A stretch of 64,000 bases of DNA from Solimonas marina (GTDB taxonomy: Bacteria; Pseudomonadota; Gammaproteobacteria; Nevskiales; Nevskiaceae): NCBI RefSeq assembly GCF_012241385.1, contig NZ_JAAVXB010000014.1, positions 1-64,000 on the forward strand, in the 5' to 3' direction. The translations under genes and the position numbers were made by a program. The notes under the pieces are model-generated. The model saw nothing but the letters and a program-made list of their open reading frames with translations, was not told where the DNA came from and did no database searches. Numbering within the stretch: position 1 is the stretch's first letter; each line of letters starts with the position of its first letter. This document shows, piece by piece, positions 18,138 to 26,123 of the stretch.

Positions 18138-18147
18138 CGTTCGTCTC

Positions 18148-18504
18148 CTACAAAAACCAGCCAATGAAATAGGGAAACAGCAACAACGGCACGGTCAGCA
18201 CGGTGGCTGTCCACAGCCAAAACCGCCGCCGCCGCAAGACCGTCGGCTCGACGCAGGTGCCCTCGGTGCGGCAACGCGACCATGGCCCATACAGCGTCCA
18301 GAACGCGAGACCAAGGCTAAGCAAAGTGGCCGCGATGAACCATGGACGCCAGGGATCGAGCGCCGTGAGATAGGCGATCCACGCCCCGCTGATGCCCAGC
18401 AACACCAGCACCAGCGGTACCACGCAACACACGGATGCCCCGATCGCCGCGAGCAGCGCGACGATCACGGCGGGTAGCGACGATTTGGCTGGTAACGTAT
18501 TCAT
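18148..18504 (-). CDS. merT: Mercuric ion transporter MerT
   Basis: The 118-residue inner-membrane protein has three membrane helices. The vicinal Cys pair in the first helix (IGASVCCVVPLVLVLLG) and the second Cys pair in the loop (SRCRTEGTCVE) match MerT's transfer path for Hg(II). It is the first gene downstream of the divergent mer promoter. No mercuric reductase gene is found in the window. Confidence 0.92.
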   Translation of the reverse strand: MNTLPAKSSLPAVIVALLAAIGASVCCVVPLVLVLLGISGAWIAYLTALDPWRPWFIAATLLSLGLAFWTLYGPWSRCRTEGTCVEPTVLRRRRFWLWTATVLTVPLLLFPYFIGWFL

Positions 18505-18510
18505 GAGCGC

Positions 18511-18542
18511 ATACTAACTTCCGTACCCAACTACGGAGTCAA
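18511..18542 (-). promoter_or_regulatory. mer promoter/operator
   Basis: On the minus strand, -35 TTGACT (18542-18537) and -10 TAGTAT (18516-18511) are 20 bp apart (19 bp if TTAGTA is used). The spacer holds a dyad with half-sites CTCCGTA and TACGGAAG. This is the classical MerR-controlled layout between divergent merR and merT. Confidence 0.88.
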
Positions 18543-18544
18543 GC

Positions 18545-18961
18545 ATGACTTCCGCCCTCACCATCGGCCGGCTGGCCCTGGCCGCCGACGTCCACATCGA
18601 GACCGTGCGCTACTACCAGCGGGTGGGCCTGCTGCGTGAGCCCGAGCGCCCGTTGGGCGGTGTGCGTCGCTATGAACACCAGGATCTGGCGCGTCTTCAG
18701 TTCATTCGACGCGCCAAGACCATGGGTTTCACGCTGGACGAGATTGCCGGACTTCTCCACCTCAAGGGCAAACGAGCCTGCGAGCAGACGCGTCGAATGA
18801 CCGAACACAAACTCCTCGATGTGCGCCGCAAGCTGGAGGATCTGAAGCGGCTGGAAACGGAACTTATGCAGCTCGCCGACGACTGCGCGCATGCGCCGCG
18901 TGGGGAGCATTGCCCGACCTTGAATTTTTGGGTATCCGGAATCTACTGTGGACTGGGGTAA
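18545..18961 (+). CDS. merR: Mercury-responsive regulator MerR
   Basis: The 138-residue protein has an N-terminal winged HTH (TIGRLALAADVHIETVRYY), a long dimer helix, and the three Cys that bind Hg(II) in MerR: RACEQTR (Cys82-like), DDCAHA (Cys117-like) and GEHCPTL (Cys126-like). It diverges from merT across a 40-bp control region. It should repress and, with Hg(II), activate merTP and the GDCCVxC gene. Confidence 0.92.
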   Translation: MTSALTIGRLALAADVHIETVRYYQRVGLLREPERPLGGVRRYEHQDLARLQFIRRAKTMGFTLDEIAGLLHLKGKRACEQTRRMTEHKLLDVRRKLEDLKRLETELMQLADDCAHAPRGEHCPTLNFWVSGIYCGLG

Positions 18962-19054
18962 GCCGCGCTGTAACTCGTTCGTTCTCACGTTTGTGGATTT
19001 CCGTGGTTTGTGCCAAGTCACGGCAGGTCCCGAGGATGTGGGTTCTCGGAACGT

Positions 19055-20404
19055 CTATTCGAAGTAACCTGCTTCCAGAAGCCCACAGAGGGTAGGAATA
19101 TGGGGGCCGTACTCGATTGTCCGGCTCTCTGTCGTCGTGGAAGCAGCAGCACGAGTGAATGTCAGGTAATCGGTCGCGGAGGTATCCGGTAGCGCAGGGG
19201 TCGACCGGGCGCGTTGTCGTAGGGGCTTGCGGTTCGGGCGGCGGGCCTTCTCGTCGTATACCAACCGGGCACGGATCACATCGAAGCTATAACCTCGGCC
19301 CATTCGATTCATGTCCTTCGCGAGGCGGTTGATGGACTCAGTATAGCCATTCGAGATGGGATGCTCGTAGTAATTGAATACCGGTTCCCACCAATTGCGA
19401 AGGGCGGTAGCAGTCTCTTTGAACTGAGGCGCCACCAACTCAGGTATGCCGTTTAACCACGCCTGGGCCGCTCTTTCAGCTTCCCGGCGACAATCATGCT
19501 CGTATAGGCGATGGAACGTCTCTTTCGCCTCATAGGCCGCCCCCAATGCTGGGAACTGTGCAAACCAGCGATCGAGAAGCTCACATTGAGCTTCGTCAAG
19601 ATCCCGCTTACGCGCCAACAGCAGAAAACGGTCATCCTTTAGCTTGAGGCGAGTCCGCGTATCCAAGCCCTTGCGGATGAGCTTGCGAACCTTCTCCACG
19701 GCATCGTTTGCCATCCGAACGACATGCCAGCGATCAGCAACGATCAATCGACCCGGTAGCTGCGCATCAATCACCTGTCTATATACATTCCACAGATCCA
19801 TCGTGACGACCCGCACCCGATGTTTATCCGGGAGCTGCTGAAAATACGCGAGCAGATCCGCCTTCTTGCGCGTCGGCAGCATATCGAACAGGGCGAGTTC
19901 GGTGACGTTAGTGATCATCGCCCGGTACTGGCCGATGATCTTTAGTTCGTCTATTCCAAGCACATCGGGCGTTTCGAATTTCACTTCCCGTGAGAGCCGT
20001 TCGACATAATCGTCGAAGATGTGCCGGATCGTGCGCTCGTCCACGCCGACATCGCGGGCAATCTCAGCGAAGGTGCGGCGCAAGCAATGTTGCTCGATGT
20101 AAGCGATCAGGCGGGAGGTCGCTTGACGCTTCGAATCCACATTGAGCAATCCACTGAATGTGGTTTTCCCGCAGCGCTTGCACCGATAGCGGCGCCGCTG
20201 GATCTCGATCAGGACACGCTTGCCATGCATCGGTGTGTCGATGAATTTTTGTGTTTGGCGCCCGTGCCCTTGCATGCCGTCATGTTGACATTGTGGGCAG
20301 CAGGGCGGCTCGGCCTGCCCATCTGCTAGCACTCGGTAATGATCGCCCAAGTCATCGATTTCCAAGGCCCGGAGCGGCCGCAGGTTCAAGAAGTCCTGAA
20401 TCAT
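19055..20404 (-). CDS. ISL3-family transposase
   Basis: The 449-residue DDE transposase has N-terminal zinc fingers (CPQCQHD and RCKRCGKTTF), an HTH (FAEIARDVGVDERTIRHIF) and a catalytic core with Asp in DVLGIDELK, Asp in VTMDLWNVY and Glu in GYTESINRLAK. The length is normal for ISL3. Terminal inverted repeats could not be identified by eye, so the exact IS borders are open. It lies just beyond merR, between the mer module and the acyl-CoA operon, where it may have removed or displaced merA. Confidence 0.92.
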   Translation of the reverse strand: MIQDFLNLRPLRALEIDDLGDHYRVLADGQAEPPCCPQCQHDGMQGHGRQTQKFIDTPMHGKRVLIEIQRRRYRCKRCGKTTFSGLLNVDSKRQATSRLIAYIEQHCLRRTFAEIARDVGVDERTIRHIFDDYVERLSREVKFETPDVLGIDELKIIGQYRAMITNVTELALFDMLPTRKKADLLAYFQQLPDKHRVRVVTMDLWNVYRQVIDAQLPGRLIVADRWHVVRMANDAVEKVRKLIRKGLDTRTRLKLKDDRFLLLARKRDLDEAQCELLDRWFAQFPALGAAYEAKETFHRLYEHDCRREAERAAQAWLNGIPELVAPQFKETATALRNWWEPVFNYYEHPISNGYTESINRLAKDMNRMGRGYSFDVIRARLVYDEKARRPNRKPLRQRARSTPALPDTSATDYLTFTRAAASTTTESRTIEYGPHIPTLCGLLEAGYFE

Positions 20405-20712
20405 TCTGGCTCCTTAGGACCGTATCTCAGCTCGTTCGCACACATCTATAACGTCGATCAGACTACGCTCACCGGCATAGTGCTTGGCTCACTGCCACCA
20501 GAACGTATCAAGGGGCGACGGGTGACAACCTGAAACTGCAGGCTAAGCCGATATGGGGGCGCTAATTCGGAGCATCATTCCGCCTCTCTTGCCGCTCGGC
20601 TGCCTGATTGCAATGCGCTATCGAGACACCTGACCCAGGTGTGGCGGCTTATGTGGCCGCCAACTTGGGTTCTCCAACCGAGCTCGCGGCGTGCATAGCC
20701 CCCAGGTGGTCA
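20405..20712. other. Intergenic stretch upstream of the ISL3 gene
   Basis: These 308 bases separate two minus-strand genes. They probably include the outer end of the ISL3 element. No open frame with coding character, hairpin terminator or recognisable repeat was found. Confidence 0.4.
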
Positions 20713-21636
20713 TCACTTCGGGTGGTACGTGGGTACCATAGCCTGACGTAGGGCCTCGCGGACCGTGTCGGGTCGCTCCATAGGCAGGAAATGGGTGGTT
20801 CCGGGGAGGGCGTTCACTTCGGCGCAGGGCAGTAAGGCGTGCAGGCGCTGGCGTGCCCTTGGCGAGAACGTTGAAGCGCGTTCCGCGGCCAACGCGATCA
20901 CCGGACACTGCAACCGACGGATGCCGGGCCAGGGGTTGTGTTCGGTATGGGCGAAGGTGGTGCTCTCCCACTCGGGCGCACAGGCCAAGCGAACGTGATC
21001 GCCACGCTGCACGAGGCCGTGCTGGACATAGGCTTCAAGCCATGCCTCGGGCCAGGTCTTGAAGCCACCGCGGCCACGAAAGTTGGCAAGCGCCGCGGCA
21101 TGCGAGTCGAATACCCTGCGCCGGCGTGCCGCGCCGGCGGCCAGTGAGAACCGGTGCGACCGGCGAAGCAGCTTGGCCAGCCACAACTGCCAGCCCTGCC
21201 AGCGATCCATGATCGCGGGCTCCGCCAGTAGCAGCCCGTGGACCTTGTCCGGCTGTCGGGCCGCGGCCATGATGCTGGTGGTGGCACCGATGGAATGGCC
21301 GGCCAGCCAGACCGGCGCATCCAGGCCCTCCAACCAGGCGGTAAGATCCTGGTAGTAGGTTTCCCAGCCACGGAACTTCGCGATATCCGCGGCCTCGGCG
21401 CTGGCCCCGTGGCCGCGCATGTCCCAGGCCAGCACGTTGCAATCGCCCGCCAGCTCGTCGAGCAGCGGCCGGTACAGTCGACCATGGAAACCTGTCGCGT
21501 GCGCCCAGTGCAGAGTAGGGCGTCCGTCCGATTGCGGCCACCGCCACTGCACGATGTCCCGGCCGTCCGGGGCGGTGAAGCCGTCGCGCTCGATCACGTC
21601 GCGCGTCTCAGTAGGACTTGGGCAGGCCGAGGACAT
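20713..21636 (-). CDS. Alpha/beta-hydrolase
   Basis: The protein of about 307 residues has the oxyanion region HATGFHG, the nucleophile elbow AGHSIGAT (Ser), an acid in the strand before PVIALAAERAS, and a late catalytic His (GTTHFLPMERP). It resembles esterases or thioesterases of the AB_hydrolase_1 family. It overlaps the 3' end of the acyl-CoA dehydrogenase gene by about 29 bp (ATG 21636; GTG 21642 and GTG 21597 are alternatives, none with a strong ribosome site). As last gene of the six-gene operon it probably hydrolyses an ester or thioester intermediate; the substrate is unknown. Confidence 0.82.
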   Translation of the reverse strand: MSSACPSPTETRDVIERDGFTAPDGRDIVQWRWPQSDGRPTLHWAHATGFHGRLYRPLLDELAGDCNVLAWDMRGHGASAEAADIAKFRGWETYYQDLTAWLEGLDAPVWLAGHSIGATTSIMAAARQPDKVHGLLLAEPAIMDRWQGWQLWLAKLLRRSHRFSLAAGAARRRRVFDSHAAALANFRGRGGFKTWPEAWLEAYVQHGLVQRGDHVRLACAPEWESTTFAHTEHNPWPGIRRLQCPVIALAAERASTFSPRARQRLHALLPCAEVNALPGTTHFLPMERPDTVREALRQAMVPTYHPK

Positions 21637-22795
21637 GTTCACCGATGTAGTTGAGCAGCATTTCGTTGTTGATGGGTGCGACCTCCATCAGCCGGGCCGA
21701 GGGCCATAGCGTGATGATGTCGTAGTCCCTGTCGAAGCCGTAGCCGCCGTGGGTCTGCAGCGCGGCCTCGACGGCTTTGACCGCGGCACGCGAGCCCAGC
21801 AATTTCGCCATGTTGGCGTGGGCGCCGGCGTTGCCGCCGGCGTCGAAGGTCGCGGCAGCCTGGATCATCATCAGCCGTGCGGCCTCCAGTTCGGCCTTGG
21901 CCTCGGCCAGCCGGTGCTGCAGGGCTTGGTAGCTGCCGATGGGGACGCCGAAGGGTTTGCGTTCGTTGGCGTAGGCGACGGCCTTTTTCAGCGCATAGTT
22001 GCCCAGGCCCACGGACATGGCGGTCACGAGCAGGCGTTCCGAGTTCAGCGCCTCGAACATGGCGGCCAGGCCCTCTCCCGGCTTGCCGATCAAGCGGTCC
22101 GCGGCGAGCTCGACCTCGTCGAAGAAAACCAGGTACTGCCGCTCCGGCCAACCGACGTCGATATTCAGGGGCTGCAGTTCCACGCCGGGCGCATCGGTAT
22201 CCACCACGAACAGTGACATACCCTCGGTGCGGCGCTCGACCTCGCCGGCCTTCTGGGTGCGGGCCACGACCAGCATACGGTCGGCGTCCGCTGCGCCGGA
22301 AATGAATACCTTGCGCCCGGTCAGTCGGTAGCCGTCGCCATCCCGTGTCGCCAGTGAGGCCATCGCGAAGCTGTTGGTGCCGGCATCCGGCTCGGTGATG
22401 GCGAAGCACAATTTCTCGGCCCCGCTGATCGTCGGTTCGACGAAACGCTCGAACTGCTCAGGCGTGCCGTGGCGGATGATCGGCACCCGCGCAAAGCCGG
22501 TGAGCAGCAGCATGGGCAGCACCAATCCGGCCTCGGCCAGCGCTTCCATGAGCGCCACCAGTTCCACCTGGCCGCCGCCCGTGCCGCCCAGATCTTCGGG
22601 GATGGTAATGCCAAGCAGTCCGTATTCGCCCAGCGCCTCCCAGGCCTCCTGCGGGAAGCGGTGGTTATCGATGCATTCGCGCATGTATTCCCGGGAAAAG
22701 CCTTCGCTCACGATGCGGGCGGCCTCGCGGACATCGCGCATGCGCTCGGCGACGCTGGCCTGGTCGAACCCGATTTCGGTTGCAGTGCTCATCAT
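21608..22795 (-). CDS. Acyl-CoA dehydrogenase
   Basis: The 395-residue FAD enzyme begins at ATG 22795 behind a good site (GAGGAGA). The N-terminal helical domain (RIVSEGFSREYMRECIDNHR) is followed by the flavin-binding middle domain (CFAITEPDAGTNSF; KVFISGAADAD) and the C-terminal helical domain with LQTHGGYGFDRDYDI. It introduces a 2,3-double bond into an acyl-CoA. Chain length or branching cannot be read from the sequence. It sits 16 bp after the thiolase-like gene in the operon. Confidence 0.9.
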   Translation of the reverse strand: MMSTATEIGFDQASVAERMRDVREAARIVSEGFSREYMRECIDNHRFPQEAWEALGEYGLLGITIPEDLGGTGGGQVELVALMEALAEAGLVLPMLLLTGFARVPIIRHGTPEQFERFVEPTISGAEKLCFAITEPDAGTNSFAMASLATRDGDGYRLTGRKVFISGAADADRMLVVARTQKAGEVERRTEGMSLFVVDTDAPGVELQPLNIDVGWPERQYLVFFDEVELAADRLIGKPGEGLAAMFEALNSERLLVTAMSVGLGNYALKKAVAYANERKPFGVPIGSYQALQHRLAEAKAELEAARLMMIQAAATFDAGGNAGAHANMAKLLGSRAAVKAVEAALQTHGGYGFDRDYDIITLWPSARLMEVAPINNEMLLNYIGEHVLGLPKSY

Positions 22796-22811
22796 GATCT
22801 TCTCCTCGCGG

Positions 22812-24314
22812 TCACCCGTCCGGGGCGAACAGGTTGCGTTTGCCGTCGTTGTGCACACGGCCCCTCCGGTCGAGAAATTCCTCGTTCGTCATGGCATCGA
22901 GCAGACCGGCATCGTCTGGCGTGTTGGCCACAAAGCGCCGGCCATCGCTCAGGCGGCCGAGGACGATGCCGTGAACCGGCCGGTCGGCGCGGTCGTGCAT
23001 GACGGTGTAGGTCTCGATGCGGCCCTGGTCGTCGGCCTGCTCCACCGTATCCACCACGGGGCCGGCGTCGATCTCCGCTTGCAGACCGGCTGCATCGATC
23101 GGCCGCCAACCGCCGGTGGGCGGCTGTCCGCCGTAGAGCCCCAGCGAGTGCTTGCTCATGTACCAGCCCACGCCGCTGACCAGTCCGGTGGCGCTTCGGT
23201 CGGCGCGGATGCGGTTCATGATCTCGGCGATGGCGTGGGTGCAATAGTTGTTGCCGGGCCCGCCGTGGTAAGCCAGTCCGCCCGTGACGGTCAGCGGCCG
23301 GGGGTCATGCGCGGCGATGCCCAGCGCGTCGCGCGCCATCTGCACCGCGCTGGGGAAGCAGCTGTACAGGTCGAGGTGATCGATCTCGTCGATGGCGAGC
23401 CCGCTGGCCGCGGTCAACCGCTCGCCGCAAGCGGCGATCGCCGGCGAGCGGGACAGATCCGCCCGCTCGGACACGAACCAGCGCTCGTGGGCGTTAGCCG
23501 CGGCCAGGGGGTACACCCAGCGCTCGGGGTCGATGCCCAGCTGCCGGGCCTTGGCCGCCGACATCATCACCAGCGCGGCGGCCTGATCCACGGCGATGAT
23601 GGCGTTCATCTGCTTGGTGTAGGGCGCACCGACCATGCGGTTTTTCGGTGTGCGCTCGGCGATATCGGCCGCCGATAGCGGCTCGCGGCGCCAGGCCTGC
23701 GGATTGCGCACCGCGACGGCATTGAGCCGGGCATACAATTCGCCCAGCATCTGCCGGTGCTCGATCGGGCCATGGCCGTAGCGGCCGCGCAGGGCCTGCT
23801 CGAACAATGGATAGATCTGGATGGGCAGATCCAGCCAGTGGCGTTGTTCCGTCGCATTGGTCGGCTCGCGGTCGTCACCGAGCAGCCGCGGGCCCTCACC
23901 GGTATTGGTGTCGATCACCCCGGACAGGCCGGCGCCCTTGCCGCGCATCTGCGTGGCAAGGGCCTCACCCCCCGCGATCAAGGCACAATCGAGCTCGCCG
24001 GCGGCGATGCGGTCGGCGTAATACCCCACCAGCCACTGGCCCATGTTGCCGCCGATGGGGGTGTAGAAGCGCTCGCCGGCATCGATGCCCAGGCGCCGCG
24101 CCAGGCTGGCCGGGGCGTCGGGATAGGCCGGTGCCAGTATGTTGAGACAGGTCAATGACTGGATTCGCTCCAGCACGCCGGGCACGCCACAGTCCGCGGC
24201 CGCCGCCCGGGCAGCCTCGGCGATCAGGCTGATCGGCGTGCGTTCGGCATCCGGCTCGCGCGCGGTGATCTGGCCGGCGCCGACCAGCACCGGGGTTGTC
24301 TGCTCATGCGTCAT
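22812..24314 (-). CDS. Thiolase-like acyl-CoA acetyltransferase (lipid-transfer thiolase type)
   Basis: The 500-residue protein from ATG 24314 overlaps the preceding thioesterase gene by 11 bp. The thiolase fold shows TPVLVGAGQIT at the start, CALIAGGEA in the core, DLYSCFPSAVQMA, and GGLAYHGGPGNNYCTHA with the Cys/His/Gly signature of the SCP-x/non-decarboxylating thiolase branch. A C-terminal OB-like extension (IETYTVMHDRADRPVHGIVL) follows. It may cleave a 3-ketoacyl-CoA, completing beta-oxidation with the adjacent dehydrogenase, although no hydratase or hydroxyacyl dehydrogenase is present here. Confidence 0.87.
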   Translation of the reverse strand: MTHEQTTPVLVGAGQITAREPDAERTPISLIAEAARAAAADCGVPGVLERIQSLTCLNILAPAYPDAPASLARRLGIDAGERFYTPIGGNMGQWLVGYYADRIAAGELDCALIAGGEALATQMRGKGAGLSGVIDTNTGEGPRLLGDDREPTNATEQRHWLDLPIQIYPLFEQALRGRYGHGPIEHRQMLGELYARLNAVAVRNPQAWRREPLSAADIAERTPKNRMVGAPYTKQMNAIIAVDQAAALVMMSAAKARQLGIDPERWVYPLAAANAHERWFVSERADLSRSPAIAACGERLTAASGLAIDEIDHLDLYSCFPSAVQMARDALGIAAHDPRPLTVTGGLAYHGGPGNNYCTHAIAEIMNRIRADRSATGLVSGVGWYMSKHSLGLYGGQPPTGGWRPIDAAGLQAEIDAGPVVDTVEQADDQGRIETYTVMHDRADRPVHGIVLGRLSDGRRFVANTPDDAGLLDAMTNEEFLDRRGRVHNDGKRNLFAPDG

Positions 24315-24795
24315 TATCGATCTCTTGATTGTCGACCGGCGCACCGAACAGTAACTGCACTCGGCCGCGGGCGATCGGCGCGCGGGTACCGACCTGCCGG
24401 CAGGTCACCTGCACCAGACTGGTACGGCGGCCCTGGCGAACGATCTCGGCGCTGGCAAAGGTGGACTGCGCCCGTGCGGAGCGCAGGTAGTCGATGTCGC
24501 AGTCCAGGATGCGCGGGCGACGACCTGCCGCGTCCTGGCTTTGCGCGGCAACACGCGCGGTGATCTCGATCAGCGCCCCCAGCACGCCGCCGTGCAGGGC
24601 GGGCAGCATGATATTGCCGATCAGGGCCTCGCGATACGGTAAATGCAGTTCGATACCGGTGCGGTGCTGTCCGATTTCGAGCCCGAGATGGCGGGCATAG
24701 GGGATGCGCGCCAGCAGGGTCCTCCAGGCGGCCCGTGTGTTGGTGTCAGTGCCATATTCGAGTGGCATCGATTGCCCTGGGGTGGTGCCGCTCAT
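24304..24795 (-). CDS. PaaI-type hot-dog thioesterase 1
   Basis: The 163-residue single hot-dog domain has the signature ALHGGVLGALIEITARVAA, where the Gly-rich helix and acidic residue form the acyl-CoA thioesterase site, and the later strand RILDCDIDYLRSARA. It overlaps thioesterase 2 upstream by 4 bp and the thiolase-like gene downstream by 11 bp. It probably releases a CoA ester in the pathway. Confidence 0.85.
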   Translation of the reverse strand: MSGTTPGQSMPLEYGTDTNTRAAWRTLLARIPYARHLGLEIGQHRTGIELHLPYREALIGNIMLPALHGGVLGALIEITARVAAQSQDAAGRRPRILDCDIDYLRSARAQSTFASAEIVRQGRRTSLVQVTCRQVGTRAPIARGRVQLLFGAPVDNQEIDNDA

Positions 24796-25277
24796 GCGCT
24801 GTTGTCCCCTTCTCCGGCCGCCTGGAAGCGTTTGCCCCGGGTATTGCGCATGAAGGTGGCCTTGCCCGTGGCCACCGGCTGCTCCCGGCCTTCGGAGAGG
24901 ACGTCACAGTGGACGAAGGCGACATCGTCGGTGAGATGCAGACAGCGGGCCTGCGCCAGCAAGGCTCGGTCGCTGGCGGCCGGCCGCAGATAATCCATGC
25001 GCAGATCCAGGGTGGCGATGGGCGTCAGCTCCCCAGACGCGGCGAATACCGCAAGCCCGGCGGCCGAATCCGCCAGCGAATACAGCACGCTGGTGCAGAT
25101 TTCCTCCGCATCGTCATCGGCGAGCAGCCATAGCTGCGGGGCCAGACGCATGCGGACCTGGTCGGCTTCCACCGCAACCACCCGCATGCCCAGGTCCCGG
25201 CTGTGAGGGACTTGCTCACCGAATTGGCGCGCCACAGCGACGGGGGCATTGTCTGGCGAGCCGCTTGCCCCGGCCAT
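24792..25277 (-). CDS. PaaI-type hot-dog thioesterase 2
   Basis: The 161-residue hot-dog protein resembles its neighbour (LYSLADSAAGLAVFAA; TLDLRMDYLRPAASD) but lacks the HGG motif at the active-site helix. The two may form a heterodimer or have different substrates. Its ATG overlaps the stop of the transglutaminase-like gene by one base. Confidence 0.82.
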   Translation of the reverse strand: MAGASGSPDNAPVAVARQFGEQVPHSRDLGMRVVAVEADQVRMRLAPQLWLLADDDAEEICTSVLYSLADSAAGLAVFAASGELTPIATLDLRMDYLRPAASDRALLAQARCLHLTDDVAFVHCDVLSEGREQPVATGKATFMRNTRGKRFQAAGEGDNSA

Positions 25278-25954
25278 CAGTTGCGCGTCCGTTCCTGTTC
25301 CATCTCCGCCCCCATGTCGCCGCTCAGCTCATCGTGCGCCGCCAGCAGACGCGGATAATGCTTGCGATAAACGGCTTCCAGCTCGGCTAAAGGCAGGTCG
25401 GCGCGGGGGCCGTGATCGACCAGATACTCCATGTGGCGCCGCCCCACGGTGTCGAACTCGTGCATCAGCGCATTCTCGCGACCGTCGAAGTCCAGCGCCT
25501 TGACGCCGAAACGTTCGCATAGCTCGATGTTGAACGCCGGAGTGGCCTTGACCCAGCGCCCGTCGAACCACAACTCGGTATAGCCGTGGTAATAGAAGAT
25601 GTCGGTTTGCATCAGCGCCAGCAGGCGTTGGCTGGCCAGGTGGTTTTTCACATCCGCCAGACCGATGCGCGCGGGAATGCCGGCGGCCCGGGCGCAGGCC
25701 GCCAGGAGCGCGGCCTTGGGCACGCAATAGCCGCTGCCGGCGGCCAGGGTGGTGCTGGCGCGCAGGTGGACGGGGTCGAGCGAGAATCTGTAGGGGTCGT
25801 AGCGGATTTCATCGCGCACCGCGTAGTAGAGCCGGACGGCGCGCTGTCTGTCATTGCCATCCCCGGCGCGATTGCGGGCAAAGGCCTGGATGTCGTCGTG
25901 ATCGCTATCGATAAATTCGCCGGGCGCAAGATAATCGTGGGTGTCTGCATTCAT
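25277..25954 (-). CDS. Transglutaminase-like cysteine protein
   Basis: The 225-residue protein contains a transglutaminase/peptidase core: Cys in GSGYCVPKAALLAA and His in YYHGYTELWFDGRWVKA. The usual third catalytic Asp (DPT) is not at its expected place, where TPAFN is found. It is the first gene of the operon, 110 bp downstream of the 37-bp operator. Such proteins can act as amidases or peptidases; a role in acyl-CoA metabolism is not established, so no function is assigned. Confidence 0.8.
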   Translation of the reverse strand: MNADTHDYLAPGEFIDSDHDDIQAFARNRAGDGNDRQRAVRLYYAVRDEIRYDPYRFSLDPVHLRASTTLAAGSGYCVPKAALLAACARAAGIPARIGLADVKNHLASQRLLALMQTDIFYYHGYTELWFDGRWVKATPAFNIELCERFGVKALDFDGRENALMHEFDTVGRRHMEYLVDHGPRADLPLAELEAVYRKHYPRLLAAHDELSGDMGAEMEQERTRN

Positions 25955-26063
25955 GAAAACAGTGATTCACTCTAGGGCTGTGGCGCCTGCGGCCGAGTCC
26001 AGGATCACCGCAGCGTGATTCGTGTCGACGATGGAGCCTCGGGTAGATTGCGGATTACCCGCA

Positions 26064-26100
26064 AGGTCATTTTTTGACAACGAAGGGTCATTTGAAGACA
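26064..26100 (-). promoter_or_regulatory. AraC-regulator operator upstream of the acyl-CoA operon
   Basis: These 37 bases contain two GGTCAT half-sites starting at 26065 and 26086, 21 bp (two helical turns) apart. The whole block recurs inverted at 27227-27263 with 35 of 37 identical. Relative to the operon start (25954) it points the same way as the other copy points to the ferredoxin gene. Confidence 0.8.
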
Positions 26101-26123
26101 ACGGGAGTCGGCAGTATGTCTGG

